Of a stretch of 64,000 bases of DNA, positions 35,752 through 45,037 are shown in pieces. The notes beneath the pieces were generated by a model. That model did no database searches and was not told the origin of the DNA. It was given only the letters and a program-made list of their open reading frames with translations. Within the stretch, counting starts at the first letter, position 1. Every line of letters starts with the position of its first letter. The position numbers and the translations under genes are program-made. Source of the stretch: Microbacterium natoriense (GTDB lineage: Bacteria; Actinomycetota; Actinomycetes; Actinomycetales; Microbacteriaceae); assembly GCF_030816295.1 (NCBI RefSeq), contig NZ_JAUSXV010000001.1, positions 2,418,001 through 2,482,000 of the forward strand, in the 5' to 3' direction.

Positions 35752-36225
35752 ATGAGCTCGGATTCCGACGACCCCCTCACCTGGGACGGCGATGACGATG
35801 CGTCGACGACGCCACCGTCATCGACCGCGTTGCCGCAAGGCTGGAAGGCTGTGGGCAAGGGCAGCGAGGAGGGCGAGCGAGAAGCCGAGGCTGCGGCGCA
35901 GGGCGAGCTCGTCGATGACGAACCGGCCGGCCTCAGCACGACGATGCTGCTCCTGCTCGGCGTCATCGGCGGCGTCTATCTGCTGTATTCGGTGGGCTGG
36001 GCGATCGGCGGCCTTCGGCTGAAGCCGCTGGCGAACCTCATCGTCGACGACTCCATGTTCCTGCCCTGGTTCGTGCTCGCGATCGCCGCTCCGGCGATCT
36101 GGTTCCTGACGACGTGGGTACTCACCCGGGGCAGGGCTGCCTGGATCAGGATCAGCGTGCTGCTGCTCGGAGTCGTGCTGCTCGTGCCGTGGCCCTTCGT
36201 GACCGTGGGGGTGATCGGATCATGA
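35752..36225 (+). CDS. Membrane protein of unknown function (acidic N-terminus)
   Basis: This 157-residue protein has an acidic, disordered N-terminal ~60 residues (DSDDPLTWDGDDDAST). Three hydrophobic helices follow: MLLLLGVIGGVYLLYSVGW, FLPWFVLAIAAPAIWFLTTW and ISVLLLGVVLLVPWPFVTV. No family motif is recognised. The ATG at 35752 has a TACGCT -10 box 6 nt upstream. The longer open frame upstream overlaps the divergent gene and is rejected. Its stop overlaps the next gene by ATGA, so they form an operon. Confidence 0.75.
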   Translation: MSSDSDDPLTWDGDDDASTTPPSSTALPQGWKAVGKGSEEGEREAEAAAQGELVDDEPAGLSTTMLLLLGVIGGVYLLYSVGWAIGGLRLKPLANLIVDDSMFLPWFVLAIAAPAIWFLTTWVLTRGRAAWIRISVLLLGVVLLVPWPFVTVGVIGS

Positions 36226-36563
36226 GCGTGCCGACTTCCGCTTCTCGCGCTCCTCGCTGGGTCGTCTCGGCCGTCACCGGACTTGCGGGCCTCTTCTACG
36301 CCTATGCGATCTGGAACGCCATCGCGCACCTGGTCTCCATGGCGCAGAGCGGACTGACTGCGGCCGGCTGGGTGACGCTCGGGTTCGGTGTGCTGTTCCC
36401 CGCGCTGGTATTCGTCTTCGCGCTCGTGATCGGACGCCGACGGAGGTTGGGGGAGTACTCGCTCGTGCTCCTCGCGGGGCTCGCGCTGGTGGCGGTGTTC
36501 TGGCTGGACCTCATCGGGTACAGCATCCTGAACATGAGCGACCTCGTCGTGCAGACCGCCTGA
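36222..36563 (+). CDS. Small membrane protein of unknown function
   Basis: This 113-residue protein has three predicted membrane helices: VVSAVTGLAGLFYAYAIWNA, LGFGVLFPALVFVFALVIG and YSLVLLAGLALVAVFWLDLI. It is translationally coupled to the upstream membrane protein by a 4-nt overlap. The pair may form a complex; nothing in the sequence shows the function. Confidence 0.7.
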   Translation: MSVPTSASRAPRWVVSAVTGLAGLFYAYAIWNAIAHLVSMAQSGLTAAGWVTLGFGVLFPALVFVFALVIGRRRRLGEYSLVLLAGLALVAVFWLDLIGYSILNMSDLVVQTA

Positions 36564-36686
36564 CCCGAGCCGACACACGGCGCAGGGCACCGGAGCGGCT
36601 CCGGTACAGTTGACGTGATCGCGCCCCCCATGGTGTGCGGCGCATCGGCCCTCTCCCGCATGTCGCGCTGCCCCGAAGGATCCACT

Positions 36687-38292
36687 GTGCCGAAGCCTGT
36701 TGTGCTCATCGCCGAAGAACTCTCTCCCGCCACCATCGAGGCTCTGGGCCCCGACTTCGACGTCCGCAGCGTCGACGGCACCGATCGCGAGGCGCTGTTC
36801 GCCTCGCTCGCGGAGGCGGATGCGGTTCTGATCCGCTCGGCGACCCGCATCGACGAAGAGGCGCTCGGCCACGCGCCGAACCTGAAGGTCGTGGCGCGCG
36901 CAGGAGTCGGCCTGGACAACGTCGACATCAAGGCCGCGACGACGGCCGGGGTCATGGTCGTCAACGCCCCGACCTCGAACATCGTCTCGGCTGCCGAGCT
37001 CACGGTCGGGCACATCCTGAGCCTCGCCCGTCGCATCCCCGCCGCGCATGCGTCGCTGTCCGCCGGACAGTGGAAGCGCAGTTCTTACACGGGCGCAGAG
37101 CTCTTCGAGAAGACCGTCGGCATCATCGGCCTCGGCCGCATCGGCGCCCTGGTCGCGGCACGCCTCGCCGCCTTCGACATGCGCGTGGTCGCATACGATC
37201 CGTACGTCACCTCTGCCCGCGCCCAGCAGCTCGGCGTCCAACTGCTGACGCTCGACGAGCTCGTCGCCGAGAGCGACTTCATCACGATCCACATGCCGAA
37301 GACGCCTGAGACCACGGGCATGCTCAGCACTGAGCAGTTCGCGGCGATGAAGAAGTCGGCCTACGTCGTCAACGTGGCTCGCGGCGGCCTGATCGATGAG
37401 GAAGCGCTGATCGAGGCGCTCAACGCCGGTGAGATCGCCGGCGCCGGCCTCGACGTCTTCACCTCCGAGCCGCCGGTCGAGGGCAGCGCTGCGCGCGCGC
37501 TGACCGAGCTGCCGAACGTCGTGGTCACGCCGCACCTCGGAGCGAGCACCGAAGAGGCGCAGGAGAAGGCGGGTGTCTCGGTCGCCCGTTCCGTGCGCCC
37601 TCGCCCTGGGCGGCGACCTGGTTCCCGACGCGGTGAACGTCGCCGGCGGCGTCATCGACCCGTATGTGCGCCCGGGCATCTCGCTCGTCGAGAAGCTCGG
37701 TCAGATCTTCTCGGCGCTGGCGACCTCGCCGCTCACGAGCCTCGACGTCGAGGTGCACGGCGAGCTGAACGACTACGACGTGAGCGTCCTCAAGCTCGCG
37801 GCGCTCAAGGGCGTCTTCACGAACATCGTCAGCGAGACGGTGTCGTACGTGAACGCGCCTCTGCTCGCCGAGCAGCGCGGCATCGCCGTGCGTCTGCTCA
37901 AGGACGACGTGAGCGAGGAGTACCGCAACGTCATCACGCTGAAGGGCGCGCTCTCTGACGGAAGCCAGCTGTCGGTGTCGGGCACGCTGACCGGTCCCAA
38001 GCAGACGGAGAAGCTCGTCGGGATCAACGACCACGCCCTCGAGCTCCCGATCGAGAAGCACCACGTCGTGATGCTCTACACCGACCGACCGGGCATCGTG
38101 GCGGTCTACGGCCAGAAGTTCGGCGAGGCCGGCATCAACATCGCCGGAATGCAGATCGGCCGTCTCGCCGCAGGCGACCAGGCGCTGAGCGTCCTGACCC
38201 TCGACTCGCCCGTCTCGGACGAACTGCTCGACGACGTGCGCACCGCGATCGACGCCGACCTGTTCCGTCAGATCGAGCTCGCCGAGGTCTGA
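36687..38292 (+). CDS. serA: D-3-phosphoglycerate dehydrogenase (frameshifted in this sequence)
   Basis: This enzyme makes the first step of serine synthesis and is about 534 residues after correcting one +1 shift. The NAD loop GLGRIG, Arg in VARGGLIDEEAL and His in TPHLGAST are in the first frame. From about 37600 the second frame gives LALGGDLVPDAVNVAGG, the intervening domain and a C-terminal ACT domain (VVMLYTDRPGIVAVYGQKFG). The join should read SVRLALGGDLVPDAVNV; one C in 37598-37600 is surplus. The start is GTG 36687 with GAAGGA upstream; a TACAGT -10 lies at 36605-36610. Its essential role makes sequencing error the better explanation. Confidence 0.92.
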
Positions 38293-38299
38293 TCGACTC

Positions 38300-38344
38300 C
38301 ACAGAGAAGCGGGAGGGGCGATGAGCCCCTCCCGCTTCTCTGTG
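38300..38344 (+). terminator. Strong terminator hairpin after serA
   Basis: Two 20-base arms (CACAGAGAAGCGGGAGGGGC and its complement) pair perfectly around a 5-nt loop, 7 nt after the serA stop. Confidence 0.9.
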
Positions 38345-38433
38345 TCCGGAGGAGGCGCGTTTCCCCATGACGGCCGCGCGACGCGGCCGCCGTCGGCAGC
38401 AGGGATGCGGGCGTGTGAACGTGAGAGGACCGC

Positions 38434-38979
38434 TCAGGGCGCCGTCGCCGTGAGCACCAGGGCGATGAGGTCGGTCAGCTCCTGGCGCCGGGGGACCAGG
38501 AGCTCCGGACCGTGCACGTCGAGCGAGTTGTTGAAGTACAGACCGTCGCTGAGCAGCATGACGAGATCCAGGCTCGCCGCGTCGCGGACATGAGGGCGGA
38601 TCGCGTCCTCCCAGCGCCGCCGCGTATGCCTCAACGCGTCGGCAGCAGCCGCAGAACCTCCCTGCGCCAGGCGAGACGCGGCGATGAGGGCGCGGTCGAG
38701 GGCTTCGTCCTCCATGACCGATGTGCGGATGTAGTACGCGACGGGGCCTTCTTCGGCTGACGCCATCTTCGCGAGATCGGCATCGTTGAGTTGTTCGAGC
38801 CGGCCGAGGAGGCCCGCGATGAGCTCTTCCTTCGACCCGAAGTGATAGAGCAGTCCGCCCTTCGAGACGCCGGCCGCCTTGGCGGTCGCATCGAGGGTCG
38901 CGGTGCGTTCGCCGTCGGCGATGACGATGGCCTCGAAGGCATCGAGCACGCGTTCACGTGCGAGGGGCGGTCTGGGCAT
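38434..38979 (-). CDS. TetR-family transcriptional regulator of the adjacent MFS exporter
   Basis: This 181-residue regulator has an N-terminal helix-turn-helix (ATLDATAKAAGVSKGGLLYHFG, about residues 26-47, then SKEELIAGLL). The C-terminal domain has the TetR all-helical pattern. The ATG at 38979 follows GAGGA. It diverges from a QacA-like MFS exporter gene with a 36-bp near-perfect palindrome between them, so it very probably represses both. The inducer is likely an exported lipophilic cation or antibiotic, as in related pairs. Confidence 0.88.
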   Translation of the reverse strand: MPRPPLARERVLDAFEAIVIADGERTATLDATAKAAGVSKGGLLYHFGSKEELIAGLLGRLEQLNDADLAKMASAEEGPVAYYIRTSVMEDEALDRALIAASRLAQGGSAAAADALRHTRRRWEDAIRPHVRDAASLDLVMLLSDGLYFNNSLDVHGPELLVPRRQELTDLIALVLTATAP

Positions 38980-39012
38980 GCGGTCCTCGGAGTCGGTCAG
39001 CGGATGGAGACA

Positions 39013-39048
39013 TCTGTTACTATACCAGCTGGACGGTTTAGTAACAGA
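39013..39048. promoter_or_regulatory. 36-bp near-perfect palindrome, TetR operator for the MFS/TetR pair
   Basis: The arms TCTGTTACTATACC and GGTTTAGTAACAGA (14 bases, one mismatch) flank an 8-nt centre. A minus-strand -10 TATAGT for the TetR gene (39019-39024) lies inside the site. Confidence 0.75.
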
Positions 39049-39073
39049 GCCCGTGAGATGTGAGAGGTGCTTC

Positions 39074-40624
39074 ATGACGCGCACAGCGTCGATTCCCACT
39101 GTGAGTGACGACGTCGAGACTGACGCGCCCCGCGTCGGGGCGAGAGGATGGGCCGCGCTCGTCGTGCTCATGCTGCCGGTTCTGCTGGTGTCGGTGGACA
39201 ACACCGTGTTGAGCTTCGCGCTGCCGGAGATCTCGATGGCGCTGTCGCCCTCGGGCGCCGAGCAGCTCTGGATCATCGACGTGTACCCGCTCGTGCTCGC
39301 AGGACTTCTCGTGACGATGGGCACGATGGGCGACCGCTTCGGGCGTCGCCGGATGCTGCTGATCGGAGCCACCGGATTCGCCGCGGTGTCGGCGCTGGCC
39401 GCCTTCGCCCCGACCGCCGGTCTGCTGATCGCCGCACGCGCGCTGCTCGGCTTCTTCGGCGCCATGCTCATGCCCTCGACGCTCTCCCTGCTGCGCTCGA
39501 TCTTCCGCAACCGCGACCAGCGGCGCCTCGCGATCGCCGTGTGGGCCTCGGCGTTCTCGGCGGGTTCCGCCCTCGGACCCATCGTCGGAGGCTTCCTTCT
39601 CGAGCACTTCGCGTGGGGGTCCGTCTTCCTCGTGGCGGTCCCCGTGCTGATCCCGCTGCTCATCGCGGCGCCGCTTCTGGTGCCGGAGAGTCGTGATCCT
39701 CACCCGGGTCGCATCGACCCGATCAGCATCCTGCTCTCGATGGGCGCGATGATCCCTGTCGTGTACGCGATCAAGTCCTTTGCGACCGATGGTCCGTCGC
39801 TCGTCGCGGGCGCCTGGGCGGTGCTGGGCGTTCTGCTCGGTGCGCTGTTCGTGCGCCGCCAGTTGCGCGCCGACATCCCGATGCTCGACATGGCGCTGTT
39901 CCGTCGCGGCACGTTCTCGGGAGCGATTCTCGTGAACCTCCTGAGCGTGGTGGCCCTCGTGGGCTTCCTCTACTTCGTGTCGCAGCACCTGCAGCTCGTG
40001 CTCGGCCTCTCGCCGATGGTCGCCGGATTCGCTCTGGTGCCAGGCATGGCGGCGATGATCGTGGCGGGCCTCACGGTCGTGCCGATCTCGCGTCGCGTTC
40101 ACCCGCGTGTGCTGATTCCTGCGGCGCTCGTCTTCTCGGTGGCGGGCTATCTGGTCGTCGCGTTCACGACCTCCGAGCACGGCGTCGCGCCGCTGATCGT
40201 CGCGTTCGTCGTGCTCGGCCTCGGGATCGGCGCGGCGGAGACGATCTCCAACGAGCTCATCCTCTCGAGCGCACCAGCGGAGAAGGCCGGAGCGGCGAGC
40301 GCCGTGTCCGAGACCGCGTACGAACTCGGAGCCGTGCTCGGGACGGCCGTGCTCGGTGGAATCATCACAGCCTTCTACCGGGGCGCGCTCGTCCTGCCGG
40401 AGGGGTTGCCCGCAGAGGCGGCGCGCGCCGCCGAGGAGACGCTCGCCGGCGCGTACACGGCAGCGGCGGAGCTGCCCGAGACACTCGGGACGGCGTTGTG
40501 GGATGCCGCCGCCACGGCGTTCGGGTCGGGGATCATGGTCACATCGCTGATCGGAGCGGGGCTCGTGGTCCTCGCAGGCGTGATCGCCGCCGTCACGCTG
40601 CGCTCGTCGCACCCCGCCGCCTGA
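39074..40624 (+). CDS. MFS multidrug exporter (DHA2, QacA/SmvA-like)
   Basis: This 516-residue exporter has about 14 membrane segments. Characteristic early motifs are VSVDNTVLSFALPEIS in helix 1, MGDRFGRRRMLL (motif A) and SAGSALGPIVGG (motif C of antiporters). QacA/SmvA-type proteins expel quaternary ammonium compounds and other cations in exchange for protons. The ATG at 39074 follows TGAGAGG. Expression is probably controlled by the divergent TetR through the palindrome at 39013-39048. Confidence 0.88.
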   Translation: MTRTASIPTVSDDVETDAPRVGARGWAALVVLMLPVLLVSVDNTVLSFALPEISMALSPSGAEQLWIIDVYPLVLAGLLVTMGTMGDRFGRRRMLLIGATGFAAVSALAAFAPTAGLLIAARALLGFFGAMLMPSTLSLLRSIFRNRDQRRLAIAVWASAFSAGSALGPIVGGFLLEHFAWGSVFLVAVPVLIPLLIAAPLLVPESRDPHPGRIDPISILLSMGAMIPVVYAIKSFATDGPSLVAGAWAVLGVLLGALFVRRQLRADIPMLDMALFRRGTFSGAILVNLLSVVALVGFLYFVSQHLQLVLGLSPMVAGFALVPGMAAMIVAGLTVVPISRRVHPRVLIPAALVFSVAGYLVVAFTTSEHGVAPLIVAFVVLGLGIGAAETISNELILSSAPAEKAGAASAVSETAYELGAVLGTAVLGGIITAFYRGALVLPEGLPAEAARAAEETLAGAYTAAAELPETLGTALWDAAATAFGSGIMVTSLIGAGLVVLAGVIAAVTLRSSHPAA

Positions 40625-40755
40625 TCCTCGTCCACCCGGGCGCTCGCTGTCACGCGGACAACGGGCGCCCCGGGGCGGCGCTACGCTGGATGGATCCTGA
40701 ACCGACGATCCCATCGGTGTGAGCGCGTCGGTTCCCCCCCAGTGCTAGGAGTGTC

Positions 40756-41799
40756 ATGTCGCGCGTCGTCAAGCTTGCCGTCATCCCCGGTGACGGCATC
40801 GGGCCCGAGGTCGTCGCAGAAGCCGAGAAGGTGCTCGATGCGGCGACGGCCGGCAGTGGCGTCTCGTTCGAGAAGACCCGCTTCTCGCTGGGCGCCGCGC
40901 GTTTCCTCGAGACCGGCGACACCCTGACCGACGAAGACCTCGCGGCGATCGGCGCGAATGACGCGATCCTGCTGGGCGCCGTCGGCGGCCAGCCCGGCGA
41001 CCCTCGTCTGAAAGATGCGAACATCGAGCGCGGGCTGCTGCTGAAACTGCGCTTCACACTCGATCACTACGTCAACCTGCGTCCGTCCAAGCTGTTCGCC
41101 GGAGCGGCCGGACCCCTGGCGAACCCTGGCGAGGTCGACTTCGTCGTGGTGCGCGAGGGCACGGAGGGGCCGTACGTCGGCAACGGGGGAGCGATCCGCA
41201 GGGGCACCCCGCACGAGGTCGCCAACGAGACCAGCGTCAACACCGCCTTCGGGGTCGAGCGCGTCGTCCGCTACGCGTTCGAGCTTGCCGAGCGTCGGCG
41301 CCGCAAGCTCACCCTCGTGCACAAGACGAACGTGCTCGTGCACGCGGGTGCCATCTGGCAGCGCATCGTGGACGAGGTCGCCGCCGAGCATCCCGATGTG
41401 GTCGTCGACTATCTCCACGTCGACGCCGCGACGATCTTCCTCGTGACAGACCCCTCGCGATTCGACGTGATCGTCACCGACAACCTGTTCGGAGACATCC
41501 TCACCGATCTGGCAGGCGCGGTCACCGGGGGGATCGGCCTCGCCGCATCGGGCAACATCAATCCCGAGGGCGCCTTCCCGTCGATGTTCGAGCCGGTGCA
41601 CGGATCCGCGCCCGACATCGCGGGGCAGCAGAAGGCCGACCCGACCGCGGCGATCCTCTCGGTCGCGCTGCTGCTCGACCATCTGGGGCTGACCGCGGAA
41701 TCGGCACGTGTGAGCGCGGCCGTGGAGGCGGACATCGCAGCCCGCACGGGGGCGCGCACGACGGCCGAGATCGGCTCGGCCATCGCTGCACGTCTCTGA
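40756..41799 (+). CDS. leuB: 3-isopropylmalate dehydrogenase
   Basis: This 347-residue beta-decarboxylating dehydrogenase of leucine synthesis has the N-terminal [11 protein letters not shown]. The substrate-binding segment is [15 protein letters not shown]. The metal-binding region [23 protein letters not shown] and the C-terminal [21 protein letters not shown], with NAD-specificity elements, follow. The start is ATG 40756 after AGGAG. A TACGCT -10 lies at 40682-40687, giving a leader of about 60 nt. ilvE follows 61 nt downstream with its own TAGGCT -10 (41810-41815). Confidence 0.95.
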   Translation: MSRVVKLAVIPGDGIGPEVVAEAEKVLDAATAGSGVSFEKTRFSLGAARFLETGDTLTDEDLAAIGANDAILLGAVGGQPGDPRLKDANIERGLLLKLRFTLDHYVNLRPSKLFAGAAGPLANPGEVDFVVVREGTEGPYVGNGGAIRRGTPHEVANETSVNTAFGVERVVRYAFELAERRRRKLTLVHKTNVLVHAGAIWQRIVDEVAAEHPDVVVDYLHVDAATIFLVTDPSRFDVIVTDNLFGDILTDLAGAVTGGIGLAASGNINPEGAFPSMFEPVHGSAPDIAGQQKADPTAAILSVALLLDHLGLTAESARVSAAVEADIAARTGARTTAEIGSAIAARL

Positions 41800-41860
41800 A
41801 CGACAGGCGTAGGCTGAAAAGGCGCGAGGACGCGCCCACGCACGAGGAATGGAAGACGAG

Positions 41861-42959
41861 ATGACGACGATCGACGCCGAGGCGACTGTGGCTCCGCTGG
41901 AGTTCGCGGTGACGAAGAACCTGAACGCGGCAACCCCCGCCCGGGTCGCCGAGGTCCTGGAGAACCCGGGCTTCGGTGTCGTCTTCACCGACCACATGGT
42001 CGACATCTGCTGGTCGGTAAAGGGCGGATGGCATCGGCCCCGTGTTCAGCCCTACGGTCCGATCCCGCTCGACCCGGCGGCGTCCGTGCTGCACTACGGC
42101 GCAGGAGATCTTCGAAGGCATCAAGGCGTACCGGCATGCAGACGGCTCGGTGCACACCTTCCGTCCCGACCGCAATGCGGCGCGACTGCAGGCCAGCGCA
42201 CGACGTCTCGCGCTCCCCGAGCTGCCGAGCGAGTACTTCATCGAGTCGCTGCGCCAGCTGGTCTCGGTCGACGAGCGGTGGGTGCCCTCCGGCGCGGATC
42301 AGAGCCTGTACCTGCGTCCGTTCATGTTCGCGAAGGAAGCGTTCCTCGGCGTGCGCGCCGCGCAGAAGGTCGCGTATTACGTGATCGCGAGCCCCGCCGG
42401 CGCCTACTTCACCGGGGGCGTGAAGCCGGTTCGCATCTGGCTCTCCGAGGACTACGCCCGCGCAGGCCGCGGTGGCACGGGCAAGGCGAAGACCGGCGGC
42501 AATTACGCATCCAGTCTGCTCCCGCAGGCCGAGGCGTATGAGAAGGGCTGCGATCAGGTCGTGTTCCTCAACGAGAACCACGACGTCGAGGAGCTCGGCG
42601 GCATGAACGTCGTGTTCGTCTTCAAGGACGGCCGTATCGTGACGCCCGAGTCCGACAGCATCCTCGAAGGGATCACGCGCGACTCGCTGCTGCAGCTCGC
42701 GAAAGACCGTGGCTACACCGTCGAGAAGCGTCCCATCTCGATCGACGAATGGCGCGAAGGCGTCTCGTCCGGCGACATCGTCGAGGTTTTCGCCTGCGGC
42801 ACGGCCGCGGTCGTGACGCCGATCGGCGCGCTGGTCGGCACCGATTTCGAAGAGGAGCAGCCGCTCGGCGAACTCGCACTGTCGCTGCGCGAGGAGCTCA
42901 CCGACATCCAGTACGGTCGCCGCGAAGACAAGCACGGCTGGTTGCTCCGCCTCGTCTGA
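41861..42959 (+). CDS. ilvE: Branched-chain amino-acid aminotransferase (frameshifted in this sequence)
   Basis: This fold-type IV PLP enzyme carries out the last step of Val, Ile and Leu synthesis and is about 365 residues after correction. The first frame runs through FGVVFTDHMVDICW to SVLHYG. The second resumes with QEIFEGIKAYRHADGSVHTF and carries the PLP lysine in GKAKTGGNYASSL and VFACGTAAVVTPIG. The join should read LHYAQEIFEG; one G at 42098-42099 is surplus. ATG 41861 (GGAAG upstream) is preferred over ATG 41849. As with serA, its biosynthetic importance argues for a sequencing indel. Confidence 0.92.
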
Positions 42960-42995
42960 CCCCTTGTCGCCCGCACCTCGAGTGCGAGGGCTGGA

Positions 42996-43001
42996 TAGGG
43001 T
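42996..43001 (+). promoter_or_regulatory. -10 box (TAGGGT) 6 nt before the FAH-family gene
   Basis: TAGGGT is followed by GGACTG and the GTG start at 43008. No Shine-Dalgarno is present, which is consistent with a leaderless transcript. Confidence 0.55.
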
Positions 43002-43007
43002 GGACTG

Positions 43008-43775
43008 GTGAAGATCGCACGATTCAGCCATGACGACGCCATCATGTACGGCATCGTCGACGAGTCCGACCTTGTCGTGCTCGCCGGCGACCCGATGTTC
43101 GCGGGTTACGAACCCACGGGGCAGCGGGTGCCGCTCGCGGATGCCGCGCTGCTCGCGCCGGTCATCCCGCGGTCGAAGGTTGTCTGCGTCGGCAAGAACT
43201 ACCACGACCACGCGGCGGAGATGGGCGGAACGGCTCCGGAGGAGCCTCTGCTCTTCCTGAAGCCGAACACCGCGGTGATCGGCCCCGGCGACACGATCGT
43301 CCGCCCATCGCTCTCGCAGCAGACCGAGTACGAGGGCGAGCTCGCCGTCGTGATCGGCAAGATCGCGAAGAACGTCACGGCGGCGGACGCTCTGAGCTAC
43401 GTGCTCGGGTACACGATCGGCAACGACGTCACGGCGCGTGACCTGCAGCGCAAGGACGGACAATGGTCGCGAGCCAAGGGCTTCGACACGTTCTGCCCCC
43501 TCGGGCCGGTGATCGAGACCGACTTCGATCCCGCGTCCGCCACGATCGAGACCCGCGTGAACGGAGAGGTGCGCCAGCACGCTCCGCTGACCGACATGAT
43601 CCACTCCGTCGCGTCGATCATCGAGTACGCCTCGGCTGTGTTCACTCTGCTGCCCGGTGACGTGATCCTCACCGGCACACCCGCCGGTGTCGGTGCCTTT
43701 GACGCTGGTGACATCGTCGAGGTCGAGATCTCAGGACTCGGCATCCTGCGCAACGCCGTTCGCGACGCGCGGTGA
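43008..43775 (+). CDS. Fumarylacetoacetate hydrolase-family protein
   Basis: This 255-residue FAH-fold metal enzyme has the CVGKNYHDHAAEM loop (about residues 60-72) and metal-binding acids in TEYEGELAVVIGK. YTIGNDVTARDLQ and LTGTPAGVGAF follow. Family members hydrolyse or decarboxylate 2-oxo acids (fumarylpyruvate, acylpyruvates, oxaloacetate); the exact substrate is not clear. The start is GTG 43008 with a leaderless -10 layout. Its stop overlaps the start of the following MFS gene, so the two are coupled and the transporter may move a related acid. Confidence 0.85.
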   Translation: MKIARFSHDDAIMYGIVDESDLVVLAGDPMFAGYEPTGQRVPLADAALLAPVIPRSKVVCVGKNYHDHAAEMGGTAPEEPLLFLKPNTAVIGPGDTIVRPSLSQQTEYEGELAVVIGKIAKNVTAADALSYVLGYTIGNDVTARDLQRKDGQWSRAKGFDTFCPLGPVIETDFDPASATIETRVNGEVRQHAPLTDMIHSVASIIEYASAVFTLLPGDVILTGTPAGVGAFDAGDIVEVEISGLGILRNAVRDAR

Positions 43776-45025
43776 TCACACTCGCCGCCGAGCAGCAGGC
43801 GGCCGTGCAGCGGCGCACCGTCATGGTGCTTTCTGCGGGGCAGGTGCTCGGCGGGATCGCTTTCGGCGCCACAGTGTCCCTCGGGGCGCTGCTCGCGGCG
43901 GATCTCTCGGGCGACGACGGTCTCTCGGGCCTCGCCACGGCATCCGTGACCCTCGGGCCGGCGCTCTGCTCGATCCCGCTCGCGAGGATGGCAGCCCGCG
44001 TCGGACGGCGGCGCGCACTGACGCTCGGCAACATCTTCGCTCTGGTCGGCATCATGATCGTGGTGCTCGCGGTGGCGCTGCGCATCTTCCCTCTGCTGCT
44101 GCTCGGCACGCTCACCATCGGGGCGGGCAACGCGGGAAACCTGCAGTCACGGTTCGCCGCCACCGATCTCGCCGCCCCGGAGCATCGCGGTCGCGACCTG
44201 TCGATCGTCGTGTGGTCGACGACGATCGGGGGAGTGGCGGGGCCGTTGCTGCTCGCTCCGGGTGAGGTCGTCGGGCATGCACTGGGGATGCCGCCGCAGA
44301 CGGGGTCCTACGCGTTCTCGTTCGTCGCGCAGTGTCTCGCCCTCGTGCTGTATCTGGTCGCGCTCAGGCCCGATCCGCTCCTGACGGCACAACGGCTCGC
44401 CAGGGCAGCCGCAACCGTCGCCAGCACCGTACGAGAGGATCGGCCGGTCGTGGCGCGGTATGCGATCTTCGCAGTCGCGGGGTCGCATGTGGTGATGGCG
44501 TCGGTCATGGCGATGACCCCGGTGCATCTGTCGCACATGGCGCACGAGATGCACGGGACGGCCACGACGCCTGCCGACGTCTCGGCACTGGTCGGCATCA
44601 CGATCGCGCTGCACGTCGGCGGCATGTACGCGCTGTCACCGGTGTTCGGCATCCTCGCGGATCGCCTGGGCCGCCTGCGGGTGGTGTTGATCGGTCAGGT
44701 GCTGCTCGGCGGCGCTCTGGCGTTCGCCGTGTTCGCCAATGATCAGGCGTGGGGAGTCATCGTGGCGCTCATCCTGCTCGGGCTCGGCTGGAGCGCAGCG
44801 ACGGTCGCCGGCGCAGCGCTGCTCACCGAATCGAGTGCGCCCGAGCTGCGCACCCGGCGTCAAGGACGCAGCGACTCCCTCATGAGCCTGTGCGCGGCCG
44901 CAGGCGCCGTGCTCGCTGGTGTGATCCTGTCGAACTTCCAGTACGCGGGGCTCGGGATCGCCGCATCCGTCATCGTCGTCGCGATCGTGGTGCTCTCGCC
45001 GCTCGCGCGAGGGCGCGCCGCGTAG
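43772..45025 (+). CDS. MFS transporter
   Basis: This 417-residue, 12-helix transporter starts at GTG 43772 inside the stop of the FAH-family gene (GTGA). Motif A-like ARMAARVGRRRALTLGN lies after helix 2. The loop between helices 6 and 7 is long and contains a His/Met-rich stretch, TPVHLSHMAHEMHGTATTPAD. The His/Met cluster is unusual and could bind a metal. Substrate unknown. gltX follows 12 nt later. Confidence 0.85.
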   Translation: MITLAAEQQAAVQRRTVMVLSAGQVLGGIAFGATVSLGALLAADLSGDDGLSGLATASVTLGPALCSIPLARMAARVGRRRALTLGNIFALVGIMIVVLAVALRIFPLLLLGTLTIGAGNAGNLQSRFAATDLAAPEHRGRDLSIVVWSTTIGGVAGPLLLAPGEVVGHALGMPPQTGSYAFSFVAQCLALVLYLVALRPDPLLTAQRLARAAATVASTVREDRPVVARYAIFAVAGSHVVMASVMAMTPVHLSHMAHEMHGTATTPADVSALVGITIALHVGGMYALSPVFGILADRLGRLRVVLIGQVLLGGALAFAVFANDQAWGVIVALILLGLGWSAATVAGAALLTESSAPELRTRRQGRSDSLMSLCAAAGAVLAGVILSNFQYAGLGIAASVIVVAIVVLSPLARGRAA

Positions 45026-45028
45026 AAT
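45023..45028 (+). promoter_or_regulatory. -10 box (TAGAAT) of gltX
   Basis: TAGAAT overlaps the stop of the MFS gene and ends 9 nt before the gltX ATG, giving a leader of only about 3 nt. Confidence 0.45.
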
Positions 45029-45037
45029 CGAAGGGCT

